A stretch of 64,000 nt of DNA, from NCBI GenBank assembly GCA_017165825.1, contig CM029384.1, positions 23,535,033 through 23,599,032 on the forward strand, in the 5' to 3' direction. Position 1 is the stretch's first letter; every line of letters starts with the position of its first letter. This DNA comes from Hepsetus odoe (taxonomy: Eukaryota; Chordata; Actinopteri; Characiformes; Hepsetidae). The notes under the pieces were generated by a model. The model was not told the DNA's origin. It worked only from the letters and a program-made list of their open reading frames with translations, and ran no database searches. Positions 54,195 through 63,678 of this stretch are shown one piece after another. Both the position numbers and the translations under genes were made by a program.

Positions 54195-54440
54195 CTGATA
54201 ACAAGTGAAAGTGAAAGTGACGATTCTCGTCGTTGTGAAACACAGCACAGCGCACAGCGAGACGCAACGAAATGACACCTCCGCATTTCACCCACACACA
54301 CCGTGCAGCAGGGGGCAGCTTTTGAAAGCAATGCAGTGACAGAGATGGTACCTTTCTCAAGGGTACCTCAGGGCAACATATTGGTCTGGGATTCAAACCC
54401 ATGACCTTCTGCACCTCAAGAAGAATTACCAGGTCACGAG
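54195..54440 (-). mobile_element. SINE family A
   Basis: Antisense copy: a doubled GTGAAAGTGAAAGTGACG, TCGTTGTGAAACACAGCAC, GCATTTCACCCACACACACC, GTGCAGCAGGGGGCAGC, GGTACCTTTCTCAAGGGTAC, CTCAGGGCAACATATTGG. The head is truncated after ACCTTCTG. Confidence 0.85.
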
Positions 54441-54496
54441 AAGATTCATTAGCCTCACCTTGACTTCAGTGTCACTGAGGAGATACAGGAACTGGA

Positions 54497-54611
54497 CTAG
54501 GCGCAGTAATTTAGGGACTAGGTTCCAGGATCAGAAGGTTGTGAGTTCGAATCCCAGACCAGTAGGTCGCCCTGAGGTTCCCTTGAGCAAGGTACCGTCC
54601 CCTTCACTGCA
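54497..54611 (+). mobile_element. SINE family A head
   Basis: Sense fragment with AGGATCAGAAGGTTGTGAG, box B GAGTTCGAATCCCAGACC, CCTGAGGTTCCCTTGAGCAA and GTACCGTCCCCTTCACTGC, then cut. Confidence 0.8.
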
Positions 54612-54830
54612 CTGTAATTGTGAAACACAGCACAGCACTCAATGACAAAGAACGAAATTCATCCTGTGCCTTTAACCCACGTGCTCCGGCAGCCATATCC
54701 AGCCCCCGGGTAGCAGTGTTGGGGAGGGTACCTAGCTCAAGGCAACCTCAGTGCAACCAACTGGTTCGGGATTCAAACCCACGACCGTGCGATCCTGGTG
54801 ATTCGTCCCTGAACACTAATCACTGTGGGG
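54612..54830 (-). mobile_element. SINE family A
   Basis: Antisense copy: TAATTGTGAAACACAGCACA, AACCCACGTGCTCCGGCAGC, GTAGCAGTGTTGGGGAGGG, CTAGCTCAAGGCAACCTC, GGGATTCAAACCCACGACC and CTGAACACTAATCACTG. Confidence 0.8.
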
Positions 54831-56975
54831 TGGAGATGCCTAATGGTCCCACTTGGCGAGACTGTGTATCTGCCCTATGTTGAACTGGAGACCTGTCCAG
54901 GGTCTCCGACTTTAATCCATGATGGAGGATGTAGAAAAAGAAACTGTCCAAAAATCCTCGCTCCTTAAAGAGGCCAAATACATCGTACTGCTGCGAGAAT
55001 CTGGCAACCGAAGGCCAGAAAGGGCGACCCATGGGGTGCTGCATTCAGCTTTAATGGCGTCTACCTGCCGATTGGCTGTGCTGCAGGCCAACCTTGAAAA
55101 GATCTGCCTCTGTTTTAATCACAGCCATCTCTGTCGGCTTTTCCACAGAGCGCCTATCGATTGAGTGATGTCAGTGTGATAGACAAGAAAAAAAGCCCAC
55201 AATGGCAACCAAAGACGTCGTCCACGGGAAGCTCACCTTCCTCTCAGTCTGTGCAGCAGGGCTGGGGGGTAGGAGTGTCTTTTGGGGGAGTGAGAGAGCG
55301 TTATGTGAATGTCACTTTCAGTCTCATTACAGGCCTTCCCCACAGGAAATGCATGATGGCACCGGCTAATAAACAATCAATGGCTGCCAATTAAAAAACG
55401 GTGAAGAGTAATTGACGGTGTGATCGTAGGCGATGAAGTTATTAAAGGCGCTCTCCATAACACCTTAATCGGGTGAAATATAACCATCATTAAACGATGG
55501 AAATGAATTGTTATGCACCCTCCTTACGTCCCGAGCAAAGTAAACAGGATGGGATCACAATTCATCCGCCGTTACATCAGTTTGCGTTAACGCTAATTGC
55601 ACCCCTGTTGAGTTTCCACTGTCTATCAGGTAATGTAATGAGCCTGTTAAACCATCTGAATCCAGGACCCAAAAAAAGGAAAGCGGAAGACAAATATAGG
55701 TGACAATATAGGACGCAGGGGGGCGTCTTCTTCTTTCCGGAGAAGGCCGCGACCTGAGACGCGGACATGTGCGCAGAGACGGAGAGGCCACACCAATCAT
55801 GAATTTAAATTTCAGGTACCAGCAGGACATTTTTCTTACCAAGCATTTAATTACGGAGGTGTTCGAGGTCACTGCAGGGAGGGAAAGGGTTTTTTTTTTT
55901 TTTAAAAAAGCAAGAAATGAAAGAGCTCTACTGCCCTCGGCTGGCTGCTGGGGTTTTACACACACAGCATTTTTAATGGAAAGTAATGAGACACTTTATA
56001 TGACTATAAGATATGCAGATTGGAATTTAGTCGGAAATATGCTGCAGGGATTACAGATCCCATTCTGCGTCGAAGTACACACGCGATGAATTCATGTTCA
56101 CAATTCGAGGTCGCTTTAAAAAGGGAGGGACGTCTTAAAGGGGAACTTCTGGGGTTCAGACAGAGCAAAGGGTTTGAAAAGCTCTGAGTGGGAACTGATC
56201 GCCATGGAACCAGACGTCTGAAGCTCCATCGCAGTCGTTGTTTTAGCAGAGATTAGAGAAGCTTTGGGTCTCAGACTAATCCAGTTCATTATGTTTGGTG
56301 GCTGAAATGAAGCTGAATCACTATTTTTACCAACATCTTTCTCCCAGAAGGCAGATGTGGGTTTACTGGTAGGCTTGGGGAGAAAATAAAAGGGAACGGG
56401 ACTGATTTTTTAAAATGAAATGTAATGAAATCAGGCAAGGACAATAAAAGTCAGCCTGAATTAAGGAGAAATTTGTCAAATTTAATTGCACTTTAAACGA
56501 CACACATTACTCTGCCATTTGTCTGAATGAAAACCGATGCAGGAAAAGGCAGCACATTTTAATGTGCATTTTAAATGTTTGTTTAGTTTCAAAGCAGCAC
56601 TTTAAATCACCTTTTGTGCGTAAATGTATTAGAAATATCCCATCTGTACAAAAGCACAGCTCCATAATCAATCATTGAAACTCTTAATGAAACGCTGATG
56701 TATTTCCGCCATCTAGCGGACAGAGGAGGAAGTGCAGGAGTCTCCAAACCCAACTGACCAAGTGCTCGAAAAGAAAAGCAAGTTGAGCTGTTTTAAAGCT
56801 CAGGTTTAATGCAGGTTAGATCTGATCTTCCAGGGAACATCTGAGATGCTCGCAGCACAACTGAACTTTTCTTTTTCTAGTTATAATAATAATTATTATT
56901 ATTATAATAATAACAAGTAATATTTCCATTCATCCCCCAGTTAATCTCCCTTTAGTCTCCCAACCCAGACTAAGA
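54831..56975. other. Unique sequence; strong candidate conserved non-coding element at 55290-55660
   Basis: 55290-55660 is repeat-free and dense in TAAT words and E-box-like words: GAGTAATTGACGGTG, AAACAATCAATGGCTGCC, CACCTTAATCGGG, CATCATTAAACGATGG, GCTAATTGCACCCC. A T-run occurs at 55889-55905. 56100-56900 shows no nameable repeat or gene. Confidence 0.35.
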
Positions 56976-56977
<2 letters not shown>

Positions 56978-57009
<32 letters not shown>

Positions 57010-57102
57010 CACCCCTGTAAAGTCCCCCCTTCCCGAATTAATAAGGCTGATGTGTGTGCTCTGTGTGCAAGAGGCAAACTGGCTGAATGGGAGTACAGTC
57101 AT

Positions 57103-57164
<62 letters not shown>
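56978..57164. repeat. (CA)n and (GT)n microsatellites flanking 95 bp
   Basis: (CA)n at about 56979-57008 and (GT)n at about 57105-57164. Because they are complementary and inverted they could pair as an arm of up to about 30 bp. Confidence 0.95.
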
Positions 57165-57165
<1 letters not shown>

Positions 57166-57599
57166 TGGGACAGGGGCTCTTCCTCTCTTCCACTCCATTG
57201 TGTGTAAAGTGGAAGCGCGCGCTCTTTAATTAACTCGCGCGGGGAAAACGCGGCGCGCGCCTTTACACGCGCATCACTCAGGCGTCGCTTCGGTGCGCCT
57301 GGATGAAAGAGCCCATCGTCCCGGCTCCCCGGGGGTCCCACACTGAGCGGGGGGTCTTCCTAACACCACCATCATTAAGGTGCACCTGACGCTGCTGGGA
57401 TCATCATTTATATCAGTATCAATCAGAAACTCTTCTGTTCTCAAGCTGATCATCTCACAGCACTGTTCTCCAGCCCTGGTCCTGCAGACCATCATCCCAA
57501 CCCCCTTGATCCAGCTGATCATCTGCCCAACCTCGCGTTTAAGAGCAGAGGCGGCACTAAAATGTGCAGAAATGAAGGAAGGAATGTAAATGTAATGAC
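57165..57599. other. CpG/CG-rich patch and a probable dispersed repeat
   Basis: 57190-57280 holds GCGCGCGC runs around a TTTAATTAACTCGCGCGG core. 57455-57580 carries ACTGTTCTCCAGCCCTGGTC and GATCCAGCTGATCATCTG, words of a common fish interspersed repeat. No gene recognised. Confidence 0.4.
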
Positions 57600-57775
57600 T
57601 CGGGGCAGCGGCGGTCCAGTGAGGAAGGACTAGACCCCAGGATCGGGAGGCTGCGGGTTCAAATCCAAGACAACTAGCTTGCCCAAGACCCTTGAGCAAG
57701 GTACCGTCTCCATCACTGCTGCCCAGGTGCTGGATATGGCTTCCCAGCTGCACGGAGTGAGGCCTGGCAACTGGA
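57600..57775 (+). mobile_element. SINE family A, 3' truncated
   Basis: Sense copy: CGGGGCAGCGGCGGTCCAGT, box B GCGGGTTCAAATCCAAG, CTTGAGCAAGGTACCGTC, CCATCACTGCTGCCCAGGTG and CTTCCCAGCTGCACGG. Confidence 0.8.
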
Positions 57776-59136
57776 GGTTTCAGCGGGACGAGGGCAAACA
57801 ACATAGAGTGCATCTAACCCCACGGGACACCGCAGTCCCACACTCTTGGAGTGTGTGTTCACTACCAGTGTGTACGGATGAGTATCTGTCCTTTGGTCTC
57901 TAGTCCAGCCTTGAACTTCATGCAGGTTCTCTTGGACTGGTGTGGGTGGACTGGACTTAAATACTGCTTTATAAATAATCACCCACGTCATCATCTGTGT
58001 CTGGCTGGACTATAAAAAGGAGGACAAACACCCACTTGGACATTACAGACATGTAAGAATGCAGCAGGGAAAATAAAATTTCTATTTCCGAGACACAAAA
58101 TCAAAAATATTCAGTCCAGCTAAAGGTGGCGAGTTCATGTGCTGTGTTGATGGTGGAAAATAATCACGTGCAAATATTTCAACAACAGTAAAAGGACTTT
58201 TTGTTCCTTTTGAGGAGGAAAATAAGTAAAGTGCGAACAAACCGAAATAAAAATCTGGGTATTTTTTGGTCCGGTTTTGATTAAAACGATGAACCGGAGG
58301 CCATGCCTGTATAAAATATGCCATTACTTTTGCACAGGCCTTAATGAAGGGTTTTGGTAGGCGGTATGTTTCCCCAAATTAACAGCCTTCGATGCAGAGG
58401 ATGTTTTCTATCATTTGCATATGGCTGTTTAAATGGAGCGCCGATGACCCAGCAGCTGCCCCGTTATCAGATAACTGGTCATGATAGATTTGGTATAAAA
58501 GCATGAGGCCCGTCCCGCAAGAAGCCACCGCTGCAGCAACGGAAATGAAGCCAATTCTGTAATTCGTTCCTGACACGCAGCCTGGAAAAGAGCCCCGAGG
58601 CCGTCCCAACCACAGCGACGGGGTGGAGGGTTGGGTGGTGGCCATGCCCATGTGTATCAGTCCCAGCTTGTGCATTGTCCCGGATGAGATCAGCGTCCCA
58701 GTCCTGAGATTTGTGTGGAAATGTCTTAACCGATACCCGAGCGCTCTGAAGTGACTTATCGACTCGGTCCAGCCTGCAGTCTGTCGGACTATGGCTCCCG
58801 CCCAAGTGACCGTCTGCCTCGGTGTGCTTCAACACCAGCACCGCGGGGGGGTGTTTGGATTGACCTTTGATGTGCTCCTGACACCTTCGCTGCCAGCCCC
58901 CCCGTCTGCAGGCCACAGCAGATGGGGAGTGTGGGCCGCTCTGCTCATTCTCTATGCGGCAGGGCTGCAGGCTGTTGCGCCAGCAGTAGGCTAGCGAGAA
59001 TTAAATATGCATGGGGGAGAAATGAATGGACAGCGAGCGTGGCCATTTATTCAGCTCGGGCAAGGCTCATTAACCCGATGACGGGGTAGCAGGTCACGCT
59101 GATTTCCTTACTTAAATCTAATATTTACTGCCTGTC

Positions 59137-59137
<1 letters not shown>
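57776..59137. other. Unique sequence; candidate enhancer at 58380-59060
   Basis: 58380-58520 is repeat-free, with E-boxes (CATATG, CAGCTG in GACCCAGCAGCTGCCCC), GATA words (CCGTTATCAGATAACTGG) and AAATTAAC. 58560-59060 continues without repeats. 58300-58345 (CCATTACTTTTGCACAGGCC) resembles a Tc1-like terminus, uncertain. Confidence 0.3.

Positions 59138-59170
<33 letters not shown>
59138..59170. repeat. (CA)n microsatellite
   Basis: Uninterrupted CA repeat. Confidence 0.95.
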
Positions 59171-59172
<2 letters not shown>

Positions 59173-59744
59173 ACTCGTATTCCTAGCGAGGCGGGTTATA
59201 AATGGGCGACCCTGGCCAACTCAAACCAAACTTCGAATTTGGCCCTTTTTTTTTTTTTAAGAGATTGTTTGGAAAAAATATTTTCAGTTTAAATTGTCAA
59301 AATGTGTGAATGTGTGAAGACAAGTGGTTCCAACCAAGTGCTAAATACAAATGCTCTTGCCAGGAGGGAGCAAAAGAAAAAGGAACTAAAGGCTTAAAAA
59401 CTAGTAGTGGGACATGAAAAATTATTCAGCTTGTTTGTTTTTGCCCCTCCAGAATAGGCAAATTGACCAGAAATAAGCGCCGGTGTCCCACTAGGGCTAC
59501 TGGGTCTGAGAGGAGAGCAGTGGAGCTGACTTTCTTGTTCTTGTTCTCTTCGTCACGGCTGGTGCTGAAGTCAAACTCTTCTCTGACACGGGACGGCATA
59601 TGGGAGACGTGCAGGGCCACCGACTGGGCGACGGGTGCCAGGGGACAGCAGCCGACGGGGCTGAAGCTGGCCCTCTATTCATCCCTCACTGAAGAGACAC
59701 CAGCGTCTCCGGGGCCCCTCAGTGCCTCAGTGATGCCCCCCCAC

Positions 59745-59792
<48 letters not shown>

Positions 59793-60930
59793 AAAAGGAG
59801 GCAGAGCTCCCAACACTCTGCTCTCTGCACGTCCGAACAGAAAGAAAATGATGAGTTTGAATGGTTCGAGTAAGATTTAAAATTTCAAATGAGTGAGAAA
59901 GTGAAATAATCCTGGAAATCTGTCTTTCTGTTTGCTATCTATCTATCTTTTTAATCACTGTCAGAACAAAACCTTGTATCTCCAAAAAGTAACTTTAAAG
60001 AAATGCAAAGCCATTTAAAGGCCATTTCTCTCGTCCAGTCGTCATGGATTTTGACAGAAGCTGTTTTTTTCTAAAGGCACGGCAGTCTTCTATATGTTTT
60101 CTGTACCGAGAACCATGTCCTGTGCATAAATTGTGTCTTTTGTGGAAGTGTTGAATGTTTTATATATTTCCAATCTGTTGGAAAAAAACTCAGCAAATGA
60201 TGAGCACCTGATTGAACTTAAAGAAGCTTCAGCAAAGCAGGATTTGAACAGGAAGTACTAATAATAGGGGGATATACATGAGCTGAAAAAAAAAAGTCCC
60301 TGCTTCCTGGAGAAATGAACATTTTTCAGATATTTGTGTTTTTTAACATCCGTGTGTATCTGATTAAGAGAACGCTTACTGCTAAATAAGAAGCTTTTAA
60401 ATCTGTCGCTCGTTTGCCTCAAGTTGACACTCGATGTATATAAATCTACACAACAGATTTTAAAAGCTTTTATACACGTACCACTCCAACTGTGCCCTTA
60501 ATTACAAACACTCTTCAAATCAGTGTCACTTTTCCACAGCCGCGCTGCTGCCTCTGACCCGACGTCCCCGCAGACGTCCCCGCAGACGTCCCCGCCTTCA
60601 TATTATTCAGCCAAATATTGCTCTTGCCTGGAGTAAACTCAGGTGTGTGCCAGGTGCGCACCACCCCTACCTGCCTCGCACCTGTTCGTTTTACAGCTGC
60701 AAACAGGACGCTCGCTTTTACAGTTTATTTGAGAACAGACACAAACACACACACACACCGTCGCTCTCTCGGCTTCTGCCCCTACTTTTACTGCTGGCCG
60801 ATTCCATCGCTAATCAGAAGGAAGTTCAACCGTTGCTTTGTGAGATTGTTATTTTCATGCAGAAGCGCACGTTCTTCCTAAGCCGACAGTATTTTAGGAG
60901 CAATTTGAGGTGGATGCTTTTAGAAAGTAT
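59171..60930. other. No gene recognised; (CA)n and a 12-bp triplicate
   Basis: (CA)n at about 59748-59791. Three tandem copies of GACGTCCCCGCA at 60560-60596. A 136-residue + strand frame (59463-59873) ends in the CA tract and has no domain. The rest is unique AT-rich sequence. Confidence 0.4.
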
Positions 60931-61060
60931 GAACAAGTGCCGGATTGTCTTCTGCATTTGCATAACAAATTGAAGGATACGGCCAAGACAATAGAGAAGC
61001 AATCATGAGCTCATTAATTAGCCATTTCATTAGTTACGTCTTTGGGGAAGTGTGTGCTCT
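60931..61060. promoter_or_regulatory. Candidate proximal enhancer upstream of the atoh1-type gene
   Basis: Repeat-free, about 400-520 bp before the start codon. Contains CATTTGCATAACAAATTG (octamer-like), AAGACAATAGAGAAG (Sox-type ACAATAG) and CATTAATTAGCCATTTCATT (homeodomain-type). Position and motif density suggest cis-regulation. Not verified. Confidence 0.35.
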
Positions 61061-61194
61061 AACAGACAGAATGGAAAGCAGGCCTAGGGAGGAGTCGCCT
61101 ACTATAATTTTAAGGCATCAATCACCAGAGGACAATTGTCATCCTACAGTGTGAAAGCACAAATCCTCCTTTATTCCTGGGAACTGAGGAGAAC

Positions 61195-61285
61195 TTTTGC
61201 TATTGGCTGCACCTCCAAGGGGAGGAGGTGGGGAGGTGGAGGCGGAGGACTAAAAGAAGGCAATCAAGGAACCTGGAGCAAGGCA
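61195..61285 (+). promoter_or_regulatory. Putative core promoter of the atoh1-type gene
   Basis: An inverted CCAAT box lies in CTATTGGCTGC (ATTGG at 61202-61206). About 45 bp downstream, after a GGAGG-rich block, TAAAAGA at 61251-61257 could act as a weak TATA box, which would place transcription start near 61280 and give a 5' UTR of about 175 nt. An E-box CAATTG is at 61133-61138. Inference from spacing only. Confidence 0.4.
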
Positions 61286-61455
61286 AGCGAGAACCAGGAG
61301 GCAGCCGAGACAAGAAAAGATCCCAAGGGGCTGCTGGTCCAAGACTGTCTTCCAACTTTTGAAGCTTTTTTCCATTCCAGAAGCTGTTTTCATTCTGCTT
61401 TCCCCCAGCGGGCCTGCAGCAAGGCCTGTAGCTTGTTTGCCAGAGCTCTCCAGGA

Positions 61456-62548
61456 ATGACTGCGAACGCCAAACTTTTGAGCTGGTCGGATATAAACATG
61501 ACAAAACAACCAGAGGCTTTCGCTCTCTCCGAACACCCGAGGGTGAGCCGTGCCGACCTGCGAGGCTGGATGACCCCGGCCAGCCACCCGTACACACCCG
61601 GCGGGCTGCGGACAGGTCAGTGTGGAAAAACGATTAGATTCCAGTTTTCAAAAGTGCCAGAAAGAGCTTTCATTTAGAGGTGACGCTGAAAAGACTGAGA
61701 AGAAAGCCGCACGAAAGTACGTAGTGATAAAATGCATGCACTGGGTACAGTCGGGACTGGATCATATCCAAAGTGAAGCTACAGGAGCCTAGTTTAAATG
61801 GCAAAATTATTTATTTATTTATTTATTTTTATAGTAAATAAATTCCTTATTTATTTACCTATTGATTTATTTCCTATATTTTGGCACTGCTGCTTGAGGG
61901 GTTCGTTCTAGCTGCTTAAAAAGTTTCACTCCTATCACCCCTGCAGTTTATTCACACGCCTCGCTGGACCTTACACTGGACAAATGCGGCACAAGCAGCC
62001 CTTCTGCGACCCCCGAGAGTGATGCGGCGAGGGATAAAGGGCCCGGGGTCAAGCAGCACCTGAGCGGCCCCCAGCGGCACAGGCGAGTGGCGGCCAACGC
62101 CAGAGAGAGGCGGCGGATGCACGGGCTGAACCGGGCCTTCGACAAACTGCGGAGCGTCATTCCTTCGCTGGAGAACGAGAAGAAGCTCTCAAAGTACGAC
62201 ACGCTGCAGATGGCGCAGATCTACATCGCCGAGCTGTCCGAGCTCCTGGAGGGTGTGGTCAGGTCTGAATGCAGGGGCATGAGGGAAAGCTGCATGCCAG
62301 GACAGAAAAGTCCCCATCGGTCCTTCCAAGCTGAGAGGATTGTAAGGACATGTGCGATGGAGACGCCCTCTCCACCGCCTATGTGCCACACACGGGATGC
62401 TGGCGTCGCAGAAGGACGTCTGCTCATCCTGTCCACCCCTGGTACCCACTTCAATCCGGACAAAAAGAGCGAGGTCAGGCTATCGTCCAGCGATGGAGAG
62501 TCTTCCCACTTCAGCGATGCCGAAGAAGGACAGCACAGAGGCTGCTGA
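61456..62548 (+). CDS. atoh1b: Atonal-type bHLH transcription factor (atoh1 family, b-like paralog)
   Basis: Two exons: 61456-61615 and 61947-62548, 253 residues. Donor ACAG|GTCAGT, acceptor CACCCCTGCAG, intron phase 1; joining keeps frame exactly (762 nt with stop). The ATG has a purine at -3. The bHLH lies at about residues 98-156: basic region RRVAANARERRRMHGLNRAF with the atonal-type N-A-R-E-R-R-R contacts, helix 1 FDKLRSVIPSL, loop ENEKKLSKYD, helix 2 TLQMAQIYIAELSELLEG. The C-terminus has a Ser/Asp-rich block SSDGESSHFSDAEE like the conserved tail of ATOH1. Atoh1 proteins bind E-boxes as heterodimers with E proteins in the nucleus and drive hair-cell, cerebellar granule and other neural fates (family knowledge). 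Mammalian ATOH1 is intronless and longer, so the intron and short N-terminal half are notable. Membership of the atoh1 family is secure; assignment to b rather than a or c is from remembered resemblance. Confidence 0.85.
61616..61946 (+). other. Intron of the atoh1-type gene
   Basis: 331 nt, phase 1, GT-AG. Carries a TTTA repeat tract (about 61810-61870) and a pyrimidine-rich end before CTGCAG. The splice is inferred from frame continuity and homology of the joined product, not from transcript data. Confidence 0.75.
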
Positions 62549-62872
62549 CCTCCTGATGAGCCTGATGGGCTGTGCATACTGGTACTGTGGTACAGGGGCT
62601 CTAACATCAACGTCATATCATCTACTCTGTCTGTGTTTTAGTAGACATTAAAGGGACCAAATAGATGCAAGTAGCTGTTTAGTAGCCTACTGGAAATGAT
62701 TACCCTGGACGATAACCGTACAAAAATGTCTTCTCCAGGCCCTGATGCTGCACTTTATTGGCTGAGCATACCCTGCATTGTGATTTATCCCCACAAATGT
62801 ATCAACCGCTATTTATGTATGTCATTTTTTTTGTCATTTCTTTTTATTATTAACTCCAAATTGTTTAATAAA
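62549..62872 (+). other. 3' UTR and polyadenylation signal of the atoh1-type gene
   Basis: No further coding potential. A canonical AATAAA at 62867-62872 lies 319 nt after the stop codon, within AT-rich sequence (TTGTTTAATAAAATACTAA). Cleavage is expected 10-30 nt later. Confidence 0.65.
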
Positions 62873-63678
62873 ATACTAATTTAATACCCCATGAAGATCG
62901 CTGGCTTCTGTTTTAAGCAGCAACACCATGAAAAGTGCGTTGAAGATATATTTAATGCATCCAAAAGGTTCTCAGTATCACTAAAAACACTTCTAGCTTC
63001 CACTTTTCCTGCCCTTCTTTTGTTTTTCTCTGCAGTCGCTTTTCCCATGGGGTCTGCATACGTTTATCAGTCATCATAAATCATCATAAGTTGCCTTTTA
63101 CATGTTACTGTGCCTTTAAGGACTTTAGTTCTGATTGGCTGCCCATGTATTCTGCCTCATTCAAAGAAACAGCCTTTATCCGGGGGGCGGGGCTAAACAG
63201 CTGTAGGCTGAATAGGTGATTATAGTGTATGTAAATGTGTAGGGTAGGTTAAACTCATGCATGGACCAATTGCGGTGAAGAATGAATGTTGAAGCTTGAA
63301 ATAATGTCAAAATACTACATTAAACCCTTCTTTCATGAAAATGAGGCAAATGTGTTTAATGATTTGGGCCACTTCATACATAGCCAACAGAAAGAAGCTG
63401 GTCTTTTACTAACTGCATAGAAATAAATCCAAAACCGAGAATACTGTCACGTGAAGTCGGTCCCCACTTTGCTGCAGCAACTTCTGGGAATCCCAGATGC
63501 AGGTTCTGAAGGTTCATCCCAAAATGCAGAGCTCTGGCAATGAACATTGCAACCTGGCTTTTCCAGAGCATCCCATTCCTATCTGTCTGGATTCTTTAGA
63601 AGATATAGTGTCTCAGTGTATTTTACAACTAGCATGAACAAACGGCGTCCAGTTGAATCCACATGTAGGCGCTTCAGT
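62873..63678. other. Convergent intergenic region
   Basis: Lies between the 3' ends of the two genes. Contains a dispersed repeat (63100-63235). A possible variant polyadenylation signal for the - strand gene (ATTAAA on -, TTTAAT at 63355-63360) is 319 nt past its stop. An E-box AACAGCTGT is at 63194-63202. Nothing else recognised. Confidence 0.4.
63100..63235 (+). repeat. Dispersed repeat family D, copy 2
   Basis: TGTGCCTTTAAGGAC, CTGATTGGCTGCCC, TTCAAAGA and GGCGGGGCTAAACAGC recur in the order seen at 53484-53620. Located just downstream of the atoh1-type gene. Confidence 0.6.

Noticed and set aside
61136..61459. 107-codon + strand frame before the atoh1-type start
   Set aside because: Covers the putative promoter and 5' UTR in a different frame; a shadow of the locus. 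Opposite-strand frames at 61200-61597 are rejected for the same reason.
62189..62616. Antisense frames over exon 2 of the atoh1-type gene (86 and 131 codons)
   Set aside because: GC-rich coding exons commonly leave the reverse strand open; no independent motif.
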